A program made the position numbers and the translations under genes. This document shows, piece after piece, positions 46,292-55,720 of a DNA stretch of 64,000 nucleotides. The notes under the pieces were generated by a model. It ran no database searches. It was given only the letters and a program-made list of their open reading frames with translations, and was not told the DNA's origin. Numbering within the stretch: position 1 is the stretch's first letter; each line of letters starts with the position of its first letter. The stretch is taken from contig CP102273.1 of the NCBI GenBank assembly GCA_025148965.1, forward strand, positions 124,001-188,000, given 5' to 3'. Source of the DNA: Intestinibacter bartlettii. Lineage in GTDB: Bacteria > Bacillota > Clostridia > Peptostreptococcales > Peptostreptococcaceae.

Positions 46292-46885
46292 CTACATATC
46301 ATTAGCTTCTAGTTGTAGTATTTCATCTCTAAGTTTTGCTGCTTGTTCATATTCCTCTTCTTGAATAGCCATGTTTAACTTTTCTTTTAATTGTTCTACT
46401 GTTTTAACTATTTCAGTATCTTTAAATTCATTTTTAGGGAATTTTCCTATATGTTCTGAATATCCATAAATCCCCTCAATTATAGGTTTCAGTTGTTTTC
46501 TAAATGTAGAATAGCATTTTCCACAACCTAATTTTCCAGTTTTCTTGTATTCATCGAAGGATGTATTACAGAAATTGCATGTAATATCTTCATGTTGATT
46601 ATTATGTTGTAAAGTTTCTGGATTTTCATGCTGCACTAATTCCTCGATTTGCCCTTTATCTTCCATGTCCTTAAACTCATTTATCCATTCATTTATTGTA
46701 TCTTCACTCAATTCCATATTTGTCAAAATATCGTTTATTGGAAAAGGAATTTTGATGTCAGGGTTCATGTTATCATGCAATTCTTTAGCACAATCTGTGC
46801 ATAAATACATTTGAGTATTTTTACCATTAACAATTGTACTTATAAAAACTGTTGCTACCTTTTTGTTACATTTTTGACATAACAT
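46292..46885 (-). CDS. mcsA: McsB activator, zinc-finger and UVR protein
   Basis: The 197-residue protein has two zinc-binding modules (Cys3, Cys6, Cys29, Cys32; then CNFCNTSF with CGKC) and a C-terminal UVR motif (QLKEKLNMAIQEEEYEQAAKLRDEIL). McsA activates McsB and binds ClpC. It is the first gene of the operon here. In most relatives ctsR stands directly upstream; in this window it does not. Confidence 0.95.
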   Translation of the reverse strand: MLCQKCNKKVATVFISTIVNGKNTQMYLCTDCAKELHDNMNPDIKIPFPINDILTNMELSEDTINEWINEFKDMEDKGQIEELVQHENPETLQHNNQHEDITCNFCNTSFDEYKKTGKLGCGKCYSTFRKQLKPIIEGIYGYSEHIGKFPKNEFKDTEIVKTVEQLKEKLNMAIQEEEYEQAAKLRDEILQLEANDM

Positions 46886-47124
46886 ATTATCCCTCCTTAC
46901 AAATAAAGTAGAAATCTGTAATATCTCTAGTGTCTTGATTTAAATTTTTATAATACTTGAAAATATATAGATTTCTTTATAACACATAATATTATTATTA
47001 CCTTATTTGTGTTAATTCAATGCAAATAACTTTATTTATTATAATTATTTTACTATTTTAAAGCTATTGATATGCTTTTTTGATTATTATTTATAATTAT
47101 ATACTTTTTTATATCTAATCACAA
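46886..47124. other. Promoter region of mcsA-mcsB-clpC, without ctsR or CtsR boxes
   Basis: AT-rich and without a gene. I looked for the CtsR heptad repeat (GGTCAAA-NNN-GGTCAAA) and for the CIRCE inverted repeat on both strands and found neither. Confidence 0.6.
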
Positions 47125-47165
47125 CAAAAAGGGATTTGTACAGGATTACCCTGTATAAATCCCCA
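47125..47165 (-). terminator. Terminator of the EF-G-like gene
   Basis: Minus-strand hairpin with arms GGGGATTTATACAGGG and CCTGTACAAATCCC followed by TTTTTG, 20 bp after the stop. Confidence 0.88.
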
Positions 47166-47184
47166 TTGATATTATTTTTAAATA

Positions 47185-49119
47185 CTAGTTATTTTGAGCT
47201 TCTTCAATTATTTTTTTAGCTATTTGTCCTGGAACTTCTTCATATTTTTCTATTTCCATTTCAAATTGACCTCTACCTTGAGTCATAGCTCTTAAATCTA
47301 TAGCATATTTAAATGTTTCACTTTGAGGTGCTTCAGCAAATATAACTTGTTTGCCCTTATCATCAGGTTCCATACCTAAAATTTTACCTCTTCTCTTATT
47401 TATATCACCCATAACATCGCCCATGTATTCTTCTGGAACTGTTATTTTTAATTTCATTATAGGTTCTAATAATATTGGTTTAGCTTCTTGCATACCTTTT
47501 TTAAATGCTATAGAAGCAGCAGTTTTAAATGCCATTTCTGAAGAGTCTACATCATGGTAGGAACCATCATATAATACTGCTTTAATATTTGTAACTGGAT
47601 AACCTGCTAATATACCTTTTTGCATAGAATCTCTTAAACCTTTTTCTACTGCTGGTATATATGATTTTGGAACAGAACCACCAAATATTTCTTCTGAGAA
47701 ATCAAAGTCTTCTGTAGATCTTGAGAATCTTATCTTAACATCACCATATTGGCCACGTCCACCAGATTGTTTTTTATGTTTACCTTGGACATCTGAGCTT
47801 CCTTTTATTGTTTCTCTATAAGCAACTTTTATATCTTCTAGGTCAAAATCTACTCCATATTTTTCTTTCATTTGTTTTTTAATAGTGTTTATGTGTAATT
47901 CACCTTGTCCACCAACAAGAGTTTGTTTTGTTTCAGGATTTCTATACCAATGGATAGTTGGATCTTCTTCTGAAACTTTATTTAAGCAAGAAGCAATTTT
48001 TTCTTCGTCACCTTTATTTTTAGGTACTATTGCATAATAAATTTGTGGTTTTGGTAATTCTATTGGGTCTAGTGGTACAGCATCAGGTTTTGCTGCTATT
48101 GTATCACCAGTTTTTAAATCACCAACTTTAGTTACTACAACTATGTCACCAGCTTTTGCTTCTTCAAGTTCATCTAAATTACCTTTTAATGTAGTGTATA
48201 TGTTAGATATTTTTTCTTTTTTATCTTGAGTTATATCTATAACTTCCATATCTTTCTTTAGAGTACCTTCTATAATCTTGATATAAGACATTTTTCCTGT
48301 GAATGGGTCTACCATTGTTTTGAATACTTGTCCTCTAAATGGAGCATCACTATCTATATGTCCTGGATAAATATAAGATTCTAGAGTTTCTAATATTTCT
48401 TTTGTTCCTATATTATTTATAGTTGAACCACATATAACAGGGATTATATCCCCTCTTTTTATACCTATTGTGATTCCTTTTTGTAATTCTTCTTCAGTAA
48501 ATTCTTCACCACTGAAGTATTTATCTAAGTATGCATCATCAGATTCTGCAACAAGTTCCATTAAGCCTTCTTTTATAGCTAATACTTGTTGTTCAAAATC
48601 ACCATCATATGCTTCTTGTAAATTATCTAATATGTTATGTAATTTAACGAATTGTTTATCTTTGTATTCAGGTATTATCATTGGTACTATTTTTTTATCG
48701 TATTTTTCTCTTAACATGTCTATTGCATCTTTATATCTTGCCTTTTCGTTGTCTATTTTATTGATAAACATTATTTTAGGCATATTTTCTGTAAATTCTA
48801 GTGATTTTTCTGTTCCTACTTGTATAGGGTTTGTTGCATCTATTACTATAACTGCTGCTGCACAAGCTCTTAAAGATGAAATTACATCTCCACAAAAATC
48901 GAAGTAGCCAGGAGTATCTAATAAATTATATTTGATACCATTGTATTCTACTGGTACTAGTCCCATACTATAAGTCATATTAGTTTTATCACTTAATTGT
49001 GGTATTTTACTTGTAAGATTAGCAGTATATGCTATTGCTTCAATTAAATTAGTTTTCCCACAACCACTATGTCCTAAAATCGCAATATTTCTTAAATTGT
49101 TACTATCATATACTTTCAT
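47185..49119 (-). CDS. Elongation factor G-like translational GTPase
   Basis: The 644-residue protein has the translational GTPase motifs: P-loop GHSGCGKTNLIEA, G3 DTPGYFDFCGD and G4 NKID (near residue 138), then domain II (about 270-350), domain III, a domain IV segment (KKQSGGRGQYGDVKIRF) and the EF-G C-terminus (EPIMKLKITVPEEYMGDVMGDINKRRGKILGM). It is about 50 residues shorter than FusA and its P-loop GHSGCGKT differs from the usual AHIDAGKT. It belongs to the EF-G-like paralogue class of unclear role, not the main EF-G. The same gene lies next to pyc in C. difficile. Confidence 0.92.
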   Translation of the reverse strand: MKVYDSNNLRNIAILGHSGCGKTNLIEAIAYTANLTSKIPQLSDKTNMTYSMGLVPVEYNGIKYNLLDTPGYFDFCGDVISSLRACAAAVIVIDATNPIQVGTEKSLEFTENMPKIMFINKIDNEKARYKDAIDMLREKYDKKIVPMIIPEYKDKQFVKLHNILDNLQEAYDGDFEQQVLAIKEGLMELVAESDDAYLDKYFSGEEFTEEELQKGITIGIKRGDIIPVICGSTINNIGTKEILETLESYIYPGHIDSDAPFRGQVFKTMVDPFTGKMSYIKIIEGTLKKDMEVIDITQDKKEKISNIYTTLKGNLDELEEAKAGDIVVVTKVGDLKTGDTIAAKPDAVPLDPIELPKPQIYYAIVPKNKGDEEKIASCLNKVSEEDPTIHWYRNPETKQTLVGGQGELHINTIKKQMKEKYGVDFDLEDIKVAYRETIKGSSDVQGKHKKQSGGRGQYGDVKIRFSRSTEDFDFSEEIFGGSVPKSYIPAVEKGLRDSMQKGILAGYPVTNIKAVLYDGSYHDVDSSEMAFKTAASIAFKKGMQEAKPILLEPIMKLKITVPEEYMGDVMGDINKRRGKILGMEPDDKGKQVIFAEAPQSETFKYAIDLRAMTQGRGQFEMEIEKYEEVPGQIAKKIIEEAQNN

Positions 49120-49405
49120 AAGAGCACCTACCTTTGTTTGTTATAAAAATTTAAGTCATTTATTTCCTTAATATTTTTATTTTATATATTTTATAATATA
49201 TAATCCCTTTTATTACATTATATGCCATATTAAAAAGAATTATTTACTTTATAGTTAAATATATTTCTACATATAAGTATATTTTTCCTCTTTATATTTG
49301 TAATTTTTTTATTGTTATTTAAATAATGTAATCGTTTTTTTGTATACTGAATTTAACATACTTTTTTACATATGTTTTTTCTACTCTTTATGACTTTTTT
49401 CGTTA
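49120..49405. other. Intergenic region between pyc terminator and EF-G-like gene
   Basis: About 285 bp of AT-rich DNA that must hold the EF-G-like promoter. I see no structured element or small frame that I can support. Confidence 0.5.
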
Positions 49406-49440
49406 TAAAAAAAGACGAACTTATTACAAAGTTCGCCCTT
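49406..49440 (-). terminator. Terminator of pyc
   Basis: Minus-strand hairpin with arms GGGCGAACTTTG and AAGTTCGTCTTT followed by a T run. Confidence 0.88.
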
Positions 49441-49487
49441 TATTATAATATTTTTATTCTGTAGTAAAGTTATTTTCAAGATATACT

Positions 49488-52400
49488 CTATGCTTCAGCT
49501 TCTACTTCTACAGCTTCCATAGTCATTAATAATTGTTTATCTGTTACCATATCTCCTTCTTTAACTTCTATTGAAGATATCTTACCAGCAACTTTAGCGA
49601 CTATGTTAGTTTCCATCTTCATAGCTTCTATTACTATTAATGGTTGATTTTCTTCTACTACATCACCTTTTTTAACAAGAGTTTTAACGACTTTACCTGG
49701 TATAGCTGCACCTATTTGTAGTGGATCATCCATATCAGCAAGTTCAACTTGTCTTATTAATCCTGAGTAGTTATTATCTTTTATTTCAACTTCTCTTAAA
49801 GAACCATTCATTCTGAATATTACTGTTCTATATCCATTTTCTTTTACTTCGCCAACGCCTATTAATCTTATAGATAATGATTTACCTTCTTCTATTTCAA
49901 CATCACATTCTTCATCTTTATCTAATCCATAGAAGAATACATGACTTTCTAGTTTAGATATATCATTGTATTCTTGAAGATGTCTTAGGTAGTCTTCATA
50001 AACTTTTGGATATAATTCATAACTTAATATGTTTCTTATATTAGAATCCATAGAGAATTTTTCATCTAAGTATTTTTTATCAGCTTCAAAATCAGCAAGT
50101 GGCATTAATTTACCAGGTCTTTCAGTTATAGGAGCTTCACCTTTTAATACAACTTCTTGTAAGTCTTGAGGTATTCCACCAACTGGTTGACCAATCATAC
50201 CTTTACAGTAATCAACTACTGAATCTGGGAATGATAATTTTTTACCTTCTTCTATTATGTTTTCTTCGTCTAATTTATTTTTAGTCATAAATATAGCTAA
50301 GTCACCAACAACTTTAGAAGATGGTGTAACTTTGATTATATCTCCTAATATTTTATTAGCTTTTTTGTAGTTTTCTTTTACTGAATCAAATTCATCTTTT
50401 AATCCTAAGCTGTCTGCTTGTGCCTTAAGGTTAGAATATTGTCCTCCTGGCATTTCGTATTGATATATTTGTGCGAAAGAAGTAGTTAAACCACTTTCAA
50501 ATTTTTTATAAACTTCTCTTAAATCATAGTAGTAATCGCCTATTTGTTCATATCCGAATAAGTCTATATTTGTATCTCTTTCGTCAAATCTTAAAGCTTC
50601 TACTACTGCATTTAATGATGGTTGACTTGTAAGCCCTGCCATTGATTGTAAAGCTGTATCAACTATATCTACACCAGCTTTAGAAGCCATTAAGCAAGTA
50701 GCAACACCATTACCACTAGTATCATGAGTATGTAGATGTATTGGAGCTTTTACATTGTCTTTTAATGCTTTTATTAAAGTATAAGCTGCTTGTGGTTTTA
50801 ATAAACCTGCCATATCTTTTATACAGATTATATCTGTTCCTAATGCTTCTAATTCTTGAGCCATATTTATATAATATTCAAGATTATATTTAGATTTAGA
50901 AGGATCTAGAATATCTCCTGTATAACACATAGTAGCTTCTACTATTTTTCCAGTTTCTAGACCAGCATCTATTGATAATTTCATATTTTCAACCCAGTTA
51001 AGTGAGTCAAATATTCTTATCACGTCTATTCCTTGTTCTGCTGCTTCTTTTATAAATTTAGTTATAACATTGTCTGGATAGTTAGTATATCCAACACCAT
51101 TTGAAGCTCTAAATAACATTTGGAATAATATATCTGGTATTTCTTTTCTTAGTTTTTGTAATCTTATCCATGGTGATTCATTTAAGAATCTATATGCAAC
51201 ATCATATGTAGCTCCTCCCCACATTTCTAGCGAGAATAAATCTTTCATATATGCTTCTGTAGCAGGAGCTGCTTGTAAGAAGTCATAAGTTCTTAATCTT
51301 GTTGCCACTAGAGATTGGTGTGCATCCCTCATAGATGTATCTGTTAGTAATAATTTTTTTTCATTTCTGATTTTATCGATGTACGCTTTTTTACCTAGTC
51401 TTTCTAGTTGTTGTCTACTTCCTTCGATATCTGGTATGTCTGTTCTTATTATTGGCTTATGTGGTGTAGTAAACACTGGTTTTTGTGCACATTTATTTTC
51501 GTTTACTATTACATTTCCTATGAATTGAAGCAATTTTGTTGCCCTATTTTTACTTTCTTTTATGTTGAATAATTCTGGATGTTCATCTATAAATTTAGTA
51601 CTGCATTTTCCTTCTTGGAATAGAGGATTTTCTAGTACGTTTATTAAGAATCCTACATTAGTTTTTACACCTCTGATTCTGAATTCTCTTATAGATCTTA
51701 ACATTTTGTTAATTGCCTTTTTAAATGTTCTGTCCCAAGAAACAGTTTTAACCAATAAACTATCGTAATATGGACTTATGTCAAATCCCGCACAACCATT
51801 ACCACCGTCAAGTCTTATACCTGCTCCTGAACCAGTTCTATAAACTTGTATTTTACCTGTGTCTGGCATAAAGCTATTTTTAGGATCTTCTGTTGTAATT
51901 CTACATTGTATAGAATATCCACTTACTTTTATATCATCTTGAGATTTTATATCTATTTCTTCACTATCTAAAGTGTATCCTTCTGCTATTAATATTTGGC
52001 TTTGTACTATATCGATACCTGTTACTTCTTCAGTTACAGTATGTTCAACTTGAACCCTTGGATTCATCTCTATAAAGTAATGATTTCCTTCTGCATCAAC
52101 TAAGAATTCTAAAGTACCTGCATTTACATAACCAACACTTTTAGCTATTTTTACTGCATCATTACATATATTTTCTCTTACTTCTTTAGGTAAAGAAAAT
52201 GCTGGTGCATATTCAATTATTTTTTGATGTCTTCTTTGTACTGAACAATCTCTTTCATATAGATGTACTATATTTCCTTCTTTATCACCTAATATTTGTA
52301 CTTCTATATGTTTTGGATCAACTATATATTTTTCTATGAATATAACAGCTTTCCCAAAAGCTTTTCTAGATTCACTACAGGCAGTTTCGTATTCAAGCGC

Positions 52401-52943
52401 TAAATCTTTTTCATTATATACAACTCTCATACCTCTACCGCCACCTCCGTTAGATGCTTTAACCATTACTGGATATCCAACGTAATCAGCTACTTTTTTT
52501 GCTTCTTCAACTGTTTCAATAACTTTATCAACCCCTGGGATAGTAGGAACATCTGCTGCATGAGCTACTTTCTTAGAATTGATTTTATCCCCCATCTTAT
52601 CCATTATATCTGCTGAAGGTCCTATGAAAGCTATTCCATTTTCTTCGCATTTGCGTACGAACTCTGAATTTTCAGCTAGAAATCCATACCCTGGGTGTAT
52701 AGCATCTACATTTTTTTCTTTTGCTAATGCTATAATTCCATCCATATCAAGGTATACATCAATAGGTCCCTTGTCTTCACCTATTAAATAAGACTCATCC
52801 GCTTTTGTTCTAAACAAACTATATTTGTCTTCTTTACTGTATATCCCTACGCTTTTTATTCCTAATTCTGCACATGCTCTAAATATTCTTATTGCAATTT
52901 CTCCTCTGTTTGCAACTAATATTTTGTTAAATTTCTTTTGCAT
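49488..52943 (-). CDS. pyc: Pyruvate carboxylase
   Basis: The 1151-residue protein makes oxaloacetate from pyruvate, bicarbonate and ATP. Domains: biotin carboxylase (residues 1-450; KILVANRGEIAIRIFRAC, KASNGGGGRGMR, EMNPRVQVEHTVTEEVTG), carboxyltransferase barrel (about 530-800; TDTSMRDAHQSLVATRLRT, metal-binding HLHTHDTSGNG), PYC C-terminal domain, and biotin carrier with the lysine in IEAMKMETN. Full length. GGGGGG precedes the ATG. It is transcribed alone with a long upstream gap and its own terminator. Confidence 0.98.
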   Translation of the reverse strand: MQKKFNKILVANRGEIAIRIFRACAELGIKSVGIYSKEDKYSLFRTKADESYLIGEDKGPIDVYLDMDGIIALAKEKNVDAIHPGYGFLAENSEFVRKCEENGIAFIGPSADIMDKMGDKINSKKVAHAADVPTIPGVDKVIETVEEAKKVADYVGYPVMVKASNGGGGRGMRVVYNEKDLALEYETACSESRKAFGKAVIFIEKYIVDPKHIEVQILGDKEGNIVHLYERDCSVQRRHQKIIEYAPAFSLPKEVRENICNDAVKIAKSVGYVNAGTLEFLVDAEGNHYFIEMNPRVQVEHTVTEEVTGIDIVQSQILIAEGYTLDSEEIDIKSQDDIKVSGYSIQCRITTEDPKNSFMPDTGKIQVYRTGSGAGIRLDGGNGCAGFDISPYYDSLLVKTVSWDRTFKKAINKMLRSIREFRIRGVKTNVGFLINVLENPLFQEGKCSTKFIDEHPELFNIKESKNRATKLLQFIGNVIVNENKCAQKPVFTTPHKPIIRTDIPDIEGSRQQLERLGKKAYIDKIRNEKKLLLTDTSMRDAHQSLVATRLRTYDFLQAAPATEAYMKDLFSLEMWGGATYDVAYRFLNESPWIRLQKLRKEIPDILFQMLFRASNGVGYTNYPDNVITKFIKEAAEQGIDVIRIFDSLNWVENMKLSIDAGLETGKIVEATMCYTGDILDPSKSKYNLEYYINMAQELEALGTDIICIKDMAGLLKPQAAYTLIKALKDNVKAPIHLHTHDTSGNGVATCLMASKAGVDIVDTALQSMAGLTSQPSLNAVVEALRFDERDTNIDLFGYEQIGDYYYDLREVYKKFESGLTTSFAQIYQYEMPGGQYSNLKAQADSLGLKDEFDSVKENYKKANKILGDIIKVTPSSKVVGDLAIFMTKNKLDEENIIEEGKKLSFPDSVVDYCKGMIGQPVGGIPQDLQEVVLKGEAPITERPGKLMPLADFEADKKYLDEKFSMDSNIRNILSYELYPKVYEDYLRHLQEYNDISKLESHVFFYGLDKDEECDVEIEEGKSLSIRLIGVGEVKENGYRTVIFRMNGSLREVEIKDNNYSGLIRQVELADMDDPLQIGAAIPGKVVKTLVKKGDVVEENQPLIVIEAMKMETNIVAKVAGKISSIEVKEGDMVTDKQLLMTMEAVEVEAEA

Positions 52944-53402
52944 ATTATCCCCCCCTGCTCATTTTCATCGTAATAGTTTAGATTATAAATCAATTTAATT
53001 TAATTTTAAACCGCTTTTAACAAGTTCCTTAAATAATAATAAAATTTCTTTCAATATATAATTTAATTTATGTTATTCCAAAATTTACTGTATTTAAATT
53101 AAGTAATTTTAGAATATTTTCTATTTGTTTTAGTAAAATATTTCTTTACTTCTGAATAAAATAATATTTTCACCTGTAAATGTACATATATCAAATATTT
53201 ATACCTAATCTAAGAATATTATTAAGTTAATGTTTTAATAGCCCCCTATTTTAAATTATGTTAAATAGTTTTTACATAATACACTCTAAGCAGTTATCTA
53301 TTAACAAATTATATCTATTAATTTTTAAATTATAATTTATTCCCTATTACGATTGCAATGAAAGCATAATAACTTCAATTATTTATTATTTGATTTATAA
53401 TA
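52944..53402. other. Intergenic region upstream of pyc
   Basis: About 460 bp of very AT-rich sequence. I found no gene, RNA motif or strong hairpin; it presumably carries the pyc promoter. Confidence 0.5.
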
Positions 53403-53816
53403 TTAATCTGTTTCAGATAATAATCTTTTTACAACATCTGAAAGTTTTAAAACACCTAAATCAGTATGAGCTACAGCCATTATCGTTTTTATTTTATTTT
53501 CACTCATATCCCATTTATAAGCTTTTGCTTCCATAATAGAATACATTGGCATTAATTCTTCTAATTCTAAGGCTTTTTCTTCTGCAAGTTCCATATATTC
53601 TTCAAACAAGTCTTCCATTTCCATATCTTGAAGATCATATTCTTCTCTTATTTGCTTTTCTATTAAATCAACATCTAATGTTACTAAATATGCTAAAACA
53701 TCTTCCCTTTTTGTTGCCTTACACATATCTTTTTCAACCTTAAAATCACTTTTTTGTTGTATTAAGTCTTTTATTTCTTCACTGTCTATTATTGTTTCAT
53801 CAAATATTATATACAA
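53403..53816 (-). CDS. Uncharacterised acidic protein
   Basis: I do not recognise this 137-residue protein. It is acidic and helical (for example DMEMEDLFEEYMELAEEKALELEEL), with no membrane segment or Cys motif. Base composition in codon positions looks like that of a real gene. The start is uncertain: the first available codon is TTG at 53816, just after an in-frame stop, and no ribosome site lies near it. A clear AAAGGAG occurs about 75 bases upstream but in front of a frame that closes. A decayed or frameshifted 5' end, or a non-standard start, is possible. Confidence 0.6.
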   Translation of the reverse strand: MYIIFDETIIDSEEIKDLIQQKSDFKVEKDMCKATKREDVLAYLVTLDVDLIEKQIREEYDLQDMEMEDLFEEYMELAEEKALELEELMPMYSIMEAKAYKWDMSENKIKTIMAVAHTDLGVLKLSDVVKRLLSETD

Positions 53817-54164
53817 AGTTTTTTATATCAGATATCTTATATTTTTTTATATGTATCATCAATTATATTAAAAATATAATTACCTGAATCTCCTTTCCTT
53901 TTTATTGAATTATTATATACATAATTTGAATAATATAATCTCAACAATATAATTATATCTTATATTATTCAAAATGTCTTAAAATTAAATTTTATAATTT
54001 ATCCTTATAAATCAATATATCTTCTACTAAATGCGATTGTTTTATACAAATTTATATAAAATTATATATAAGTATACATTTTTTCACATATAAATTTATT
54101 CACTCTTTTTTTTAAGCTCATTCACAAATATATAGAACAAAATCTTTTAATTATAAATGGAAAT
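53817..54164. other. Intergenic region after the tRNA array
   Basis: About 350 bp of AT-rich DNA. AAAGGAG at about 53890-53897 on the minus strand has no matching open frame. Nothing else recognised. Confidence 0.5.
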
Positions 54165-54200
54165 TAAAAAAACCTTTAGTGAAAATTCACTAAAGGTTTT
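54165..54200 (-). terminator. Terminator of the rRNA-tRNA operon
   Basis: Minus-strand hairpin with arms AAAACCTTTAGTGAA and TTCACTAAAGGTTTT followed by TTTAAT, two bases after the last tRNA gene. Confidence 0.9.
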
Positions 54201-54202
54201 AC

Positions 54203-54278
54203 TGGTGGGATTAACAGGGCTCGAACCTGTGACCCCCTGCTTGTAAGGCAGGTGCTCTCCCAGCTGAGCTATAATCCC
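54203..54278 (-). tRNA. tRNA-Val (TAC), variant acceptor stem
   Basis: 76 bases with encoded CCA. The body equals the other two tRNA-Val(TAC) genes, but acceptor pairs 5 and 6 are T-A instead of C-G on both arms. Last gene of the array. Confidence 0.97.
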
Positions 54279-54291
54279 GCATATGGTTGTA

Positions 54292-54368
54292 TGGTGCGCC
54301 CAGAGGGACTCGAACCCCCAACCTTCTGATTCGTAGTCAGACACTCTATCCAGTTGAGCTATAGGCGC
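54292..54368 (-). tRNA. tRNA-Arg (ACG)
   Basis: 77 bases with encoded CCA; anticodon loop CTACGAA. Single copy, outside the duplicated blocks. Confidence 0.97.
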
Positions 54369-54373
54369 TTGTC

Positions 54374-54448
54374 TGGAGGCGACACCCAGATTCGAACTGG
54401 GGATGAAGGAGTTGCAGTCCTCTACCTTAGCCACTTGGTCATGTCGCC
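54374..54448 (-). tRNA. tRNA-Cys (GCA), distal copy
   Basis: 75 bases with encoded CCA; anticodon loop CTGCAAC. Sequence identical to the copy at 56160-56234. Confidence 0.97.
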
Positions 54449-54455
54449 ATTAAAT

Positions 54456-54531
54456 TGGTGACCCATCGGAGATTCGAACTCCGGACACCTTGATTAAAAG
54501 TCAAGTGCTCTACCGACTGAGCTAATGAGTC
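54456..54531 (-). tRNA. tRNA-Lys (TTT), distal block
   Basis: 76 bases with CCA; anticodon loop CTTTTAA. Matches the copies at 56242 and 56854. Confidence 0.97.
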
Positions 54532-54540
54532 ATGTTGTTT

Positions 54541-54617
<77 letters not shown>

Positions 54618-54624
54618 CGTAATT

Positions 54625-54701
54625 TGGTCGAGGTGAAGGGACTCGAACCCCCGGCCCCATGGTCCCAAACCAAGTGCGCTACCAAACTGCGCTACACCTC
54701 G
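54625..54701 (-). tRNA. tRNA-Pro (TGG), distal block
   Basis: 77 bases with CCA; anticodon loop TTTGGGA. Its anticodon matches the CCA specifier of the proS T-box. Confidence 0.97.
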
Positions 54702-54714
54702 AGAGTAATTAATG

Positions 54715-54791
54715 TGGTGGACCATCAGGGACTCGAACCCCGGACCTACCGGTTATGAGCCGGGCGCTCTAACCAACTGAGCTAATGGTCC
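54715..54791 (-). tRNA. tRNA-Ile2 (CAT, lysidine type), distal block
   Basis: 77 bases with CCA; anticodon loop CTCATAA. The acceptor GGACCAT and the loop resemble bacterial Ile2 tRNAs whose C34 is modified to lysidine by TilS; sequence alone does not prove the identity. Confidence 0.85.
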
Positions 54792-54804
54792 ACATTAATT
54801 TGAT

Positions 54805-54881
54805 TGGTAGCGGTAACAGGAGTCGAACCTGTGACCTTTCGGGTATGAACCGAACGCTCTAGCCAACTAAGCTATACCGCC
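54805..54881 (-). tRNA. tRNA-Met elongator (CAT), distal block
   Basis: 77 bases with CCA; anticodon loop TTCATAC and acceptor GGCGGTA as in elongator Met tRNAs. Confidence 0.93.
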
Positions 54882-54889
54882 ACATTTTC

Positions 54890-54965
54890 TGGTGCCCAGA
54901 GGCGGAATCGAACCACCGACACGGGGATTTTCAGTCCCCTGCTCTACCGACTGAGCTATCTGGGC
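54890..54965 (-). tRNA. tRNA-Phe (GAA), distal block
   Basis: 76 bases with CCA; anticodon loop CTGAAAA. Confidence 0.97.
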
Positions 54966-54973
54966 ATTTGTTT

Positions 54974-55062
<89 letters not shown>

Positions 55063-55070
55063 ATGCTCCC

Positions 55071-55146
55071 TGGTGACCCATCCGGGGCTCGAACCCGGGA
55101 CACCCTGATTAAGAGTCAGGTGCTCTACCAACTGAGCTAATGAGTC
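55071..55146 (-). tRNA. tRNA-Lys (CTT)
   Basis: 76 bases with CCA; anticodon loop CTCTTAA. It occupies the slot that carries tRNA-Lys(TTT) in the proximal block. Confidence 0.97.
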
Positions 55147-55165
55147 ATAATAAGCATAAATAATT

Positions 55166-55241
55166 TGGCTGGGGATGCAGGACTCGAACCTACGCATGCA
55201 TGAGTCAAAGTCATGTGCCTTACCGACTTGGCTAATCCCCA
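55166..55241 (-). tRNA. tRNA-Gln (TTG), distal block
   Basis: 76 bases with CCA; anticodon loop CTTTGAC. Confidence 0.97.
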
Positions 55242-55251
55242 ATATTAAGTT

Positions 55252-55328
<77 letters not shown>

Positions 55329-55345
55329 ACTTAATAATAAAATAA

Positions 55346-55429
55346 TGGTGCGGATGAAGGGAGTCGAACCCCCACGCCAAAGGCGCTAGATCCTAAGTCT
55401 AGTGCGTCTGCCAATTCCGCCACATCCGC
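55346..55429 (-). tRNA. tRNA-Leu (TAG), distal block
   Basis: 84 bases with CCA and a long variable arm; anticodon loop CTTAGGA. Confidence 0.97.
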
Positions 55430-55442
55430 ATATTATTTTTTC

Positions 55443-55527
55443 TGGTGGAGGATGGTGGATTCGAACCACCGAAAGCGATGCTAACAGATTTACAGTCTGC
55501 CCCCTTTGGCCACTCGGGAAATCCTCC
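55443..55527 (-). tRNA. tRNA-Tyr (GTA), distal block
   Basis: 85 bases with CCA and a long variable arm; anticodon loop CTGTAAA. Confidence 0.97.
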
Positions 55528-55532
55528 GTAAT

Positions 55533-55607
55533 TGGAGCTGGTGATAGGAGTCGAACCTACAACCTGCTGATTACAAGTCAGCTGCTCTGCCATTGAGCCA
55601 CACCAGC
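55533..55607 (-). tRNA. tRNA-Thr (TGT), distal block
   Basis: 75 bases with CCA; anticodon loop CTTGTAA. Confidence 0.97.
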
Positions 55608-55627
55608 AAAATCTATATAAATTATTA

Positions 55628-55704
55628 TGGCGACCTGGAAGGGACTCGAACCCTCGACCTCCAGCGTGACAGGCTGGCATTCTAACCAGCTGAACTACCA
55701 GGCC
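55628..55704 (-). tRNA. tRNA-Asp (GTC), distal block
   Basis: 77 bases with CCA; anticodon loop CTGTCAC. Confidence 0.97.
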
Positions 55705-55720
55705 GCGAATAAGAACTTAA

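Noticed and set aside
54715-54791. All three CAT-anticodon types as methionine tRNAs
   Set aside because: The GGACCAT-type genes resemble lysidine Ile2 tRNAs more than Met tRNAs; called Ile2 with reduced confidence.
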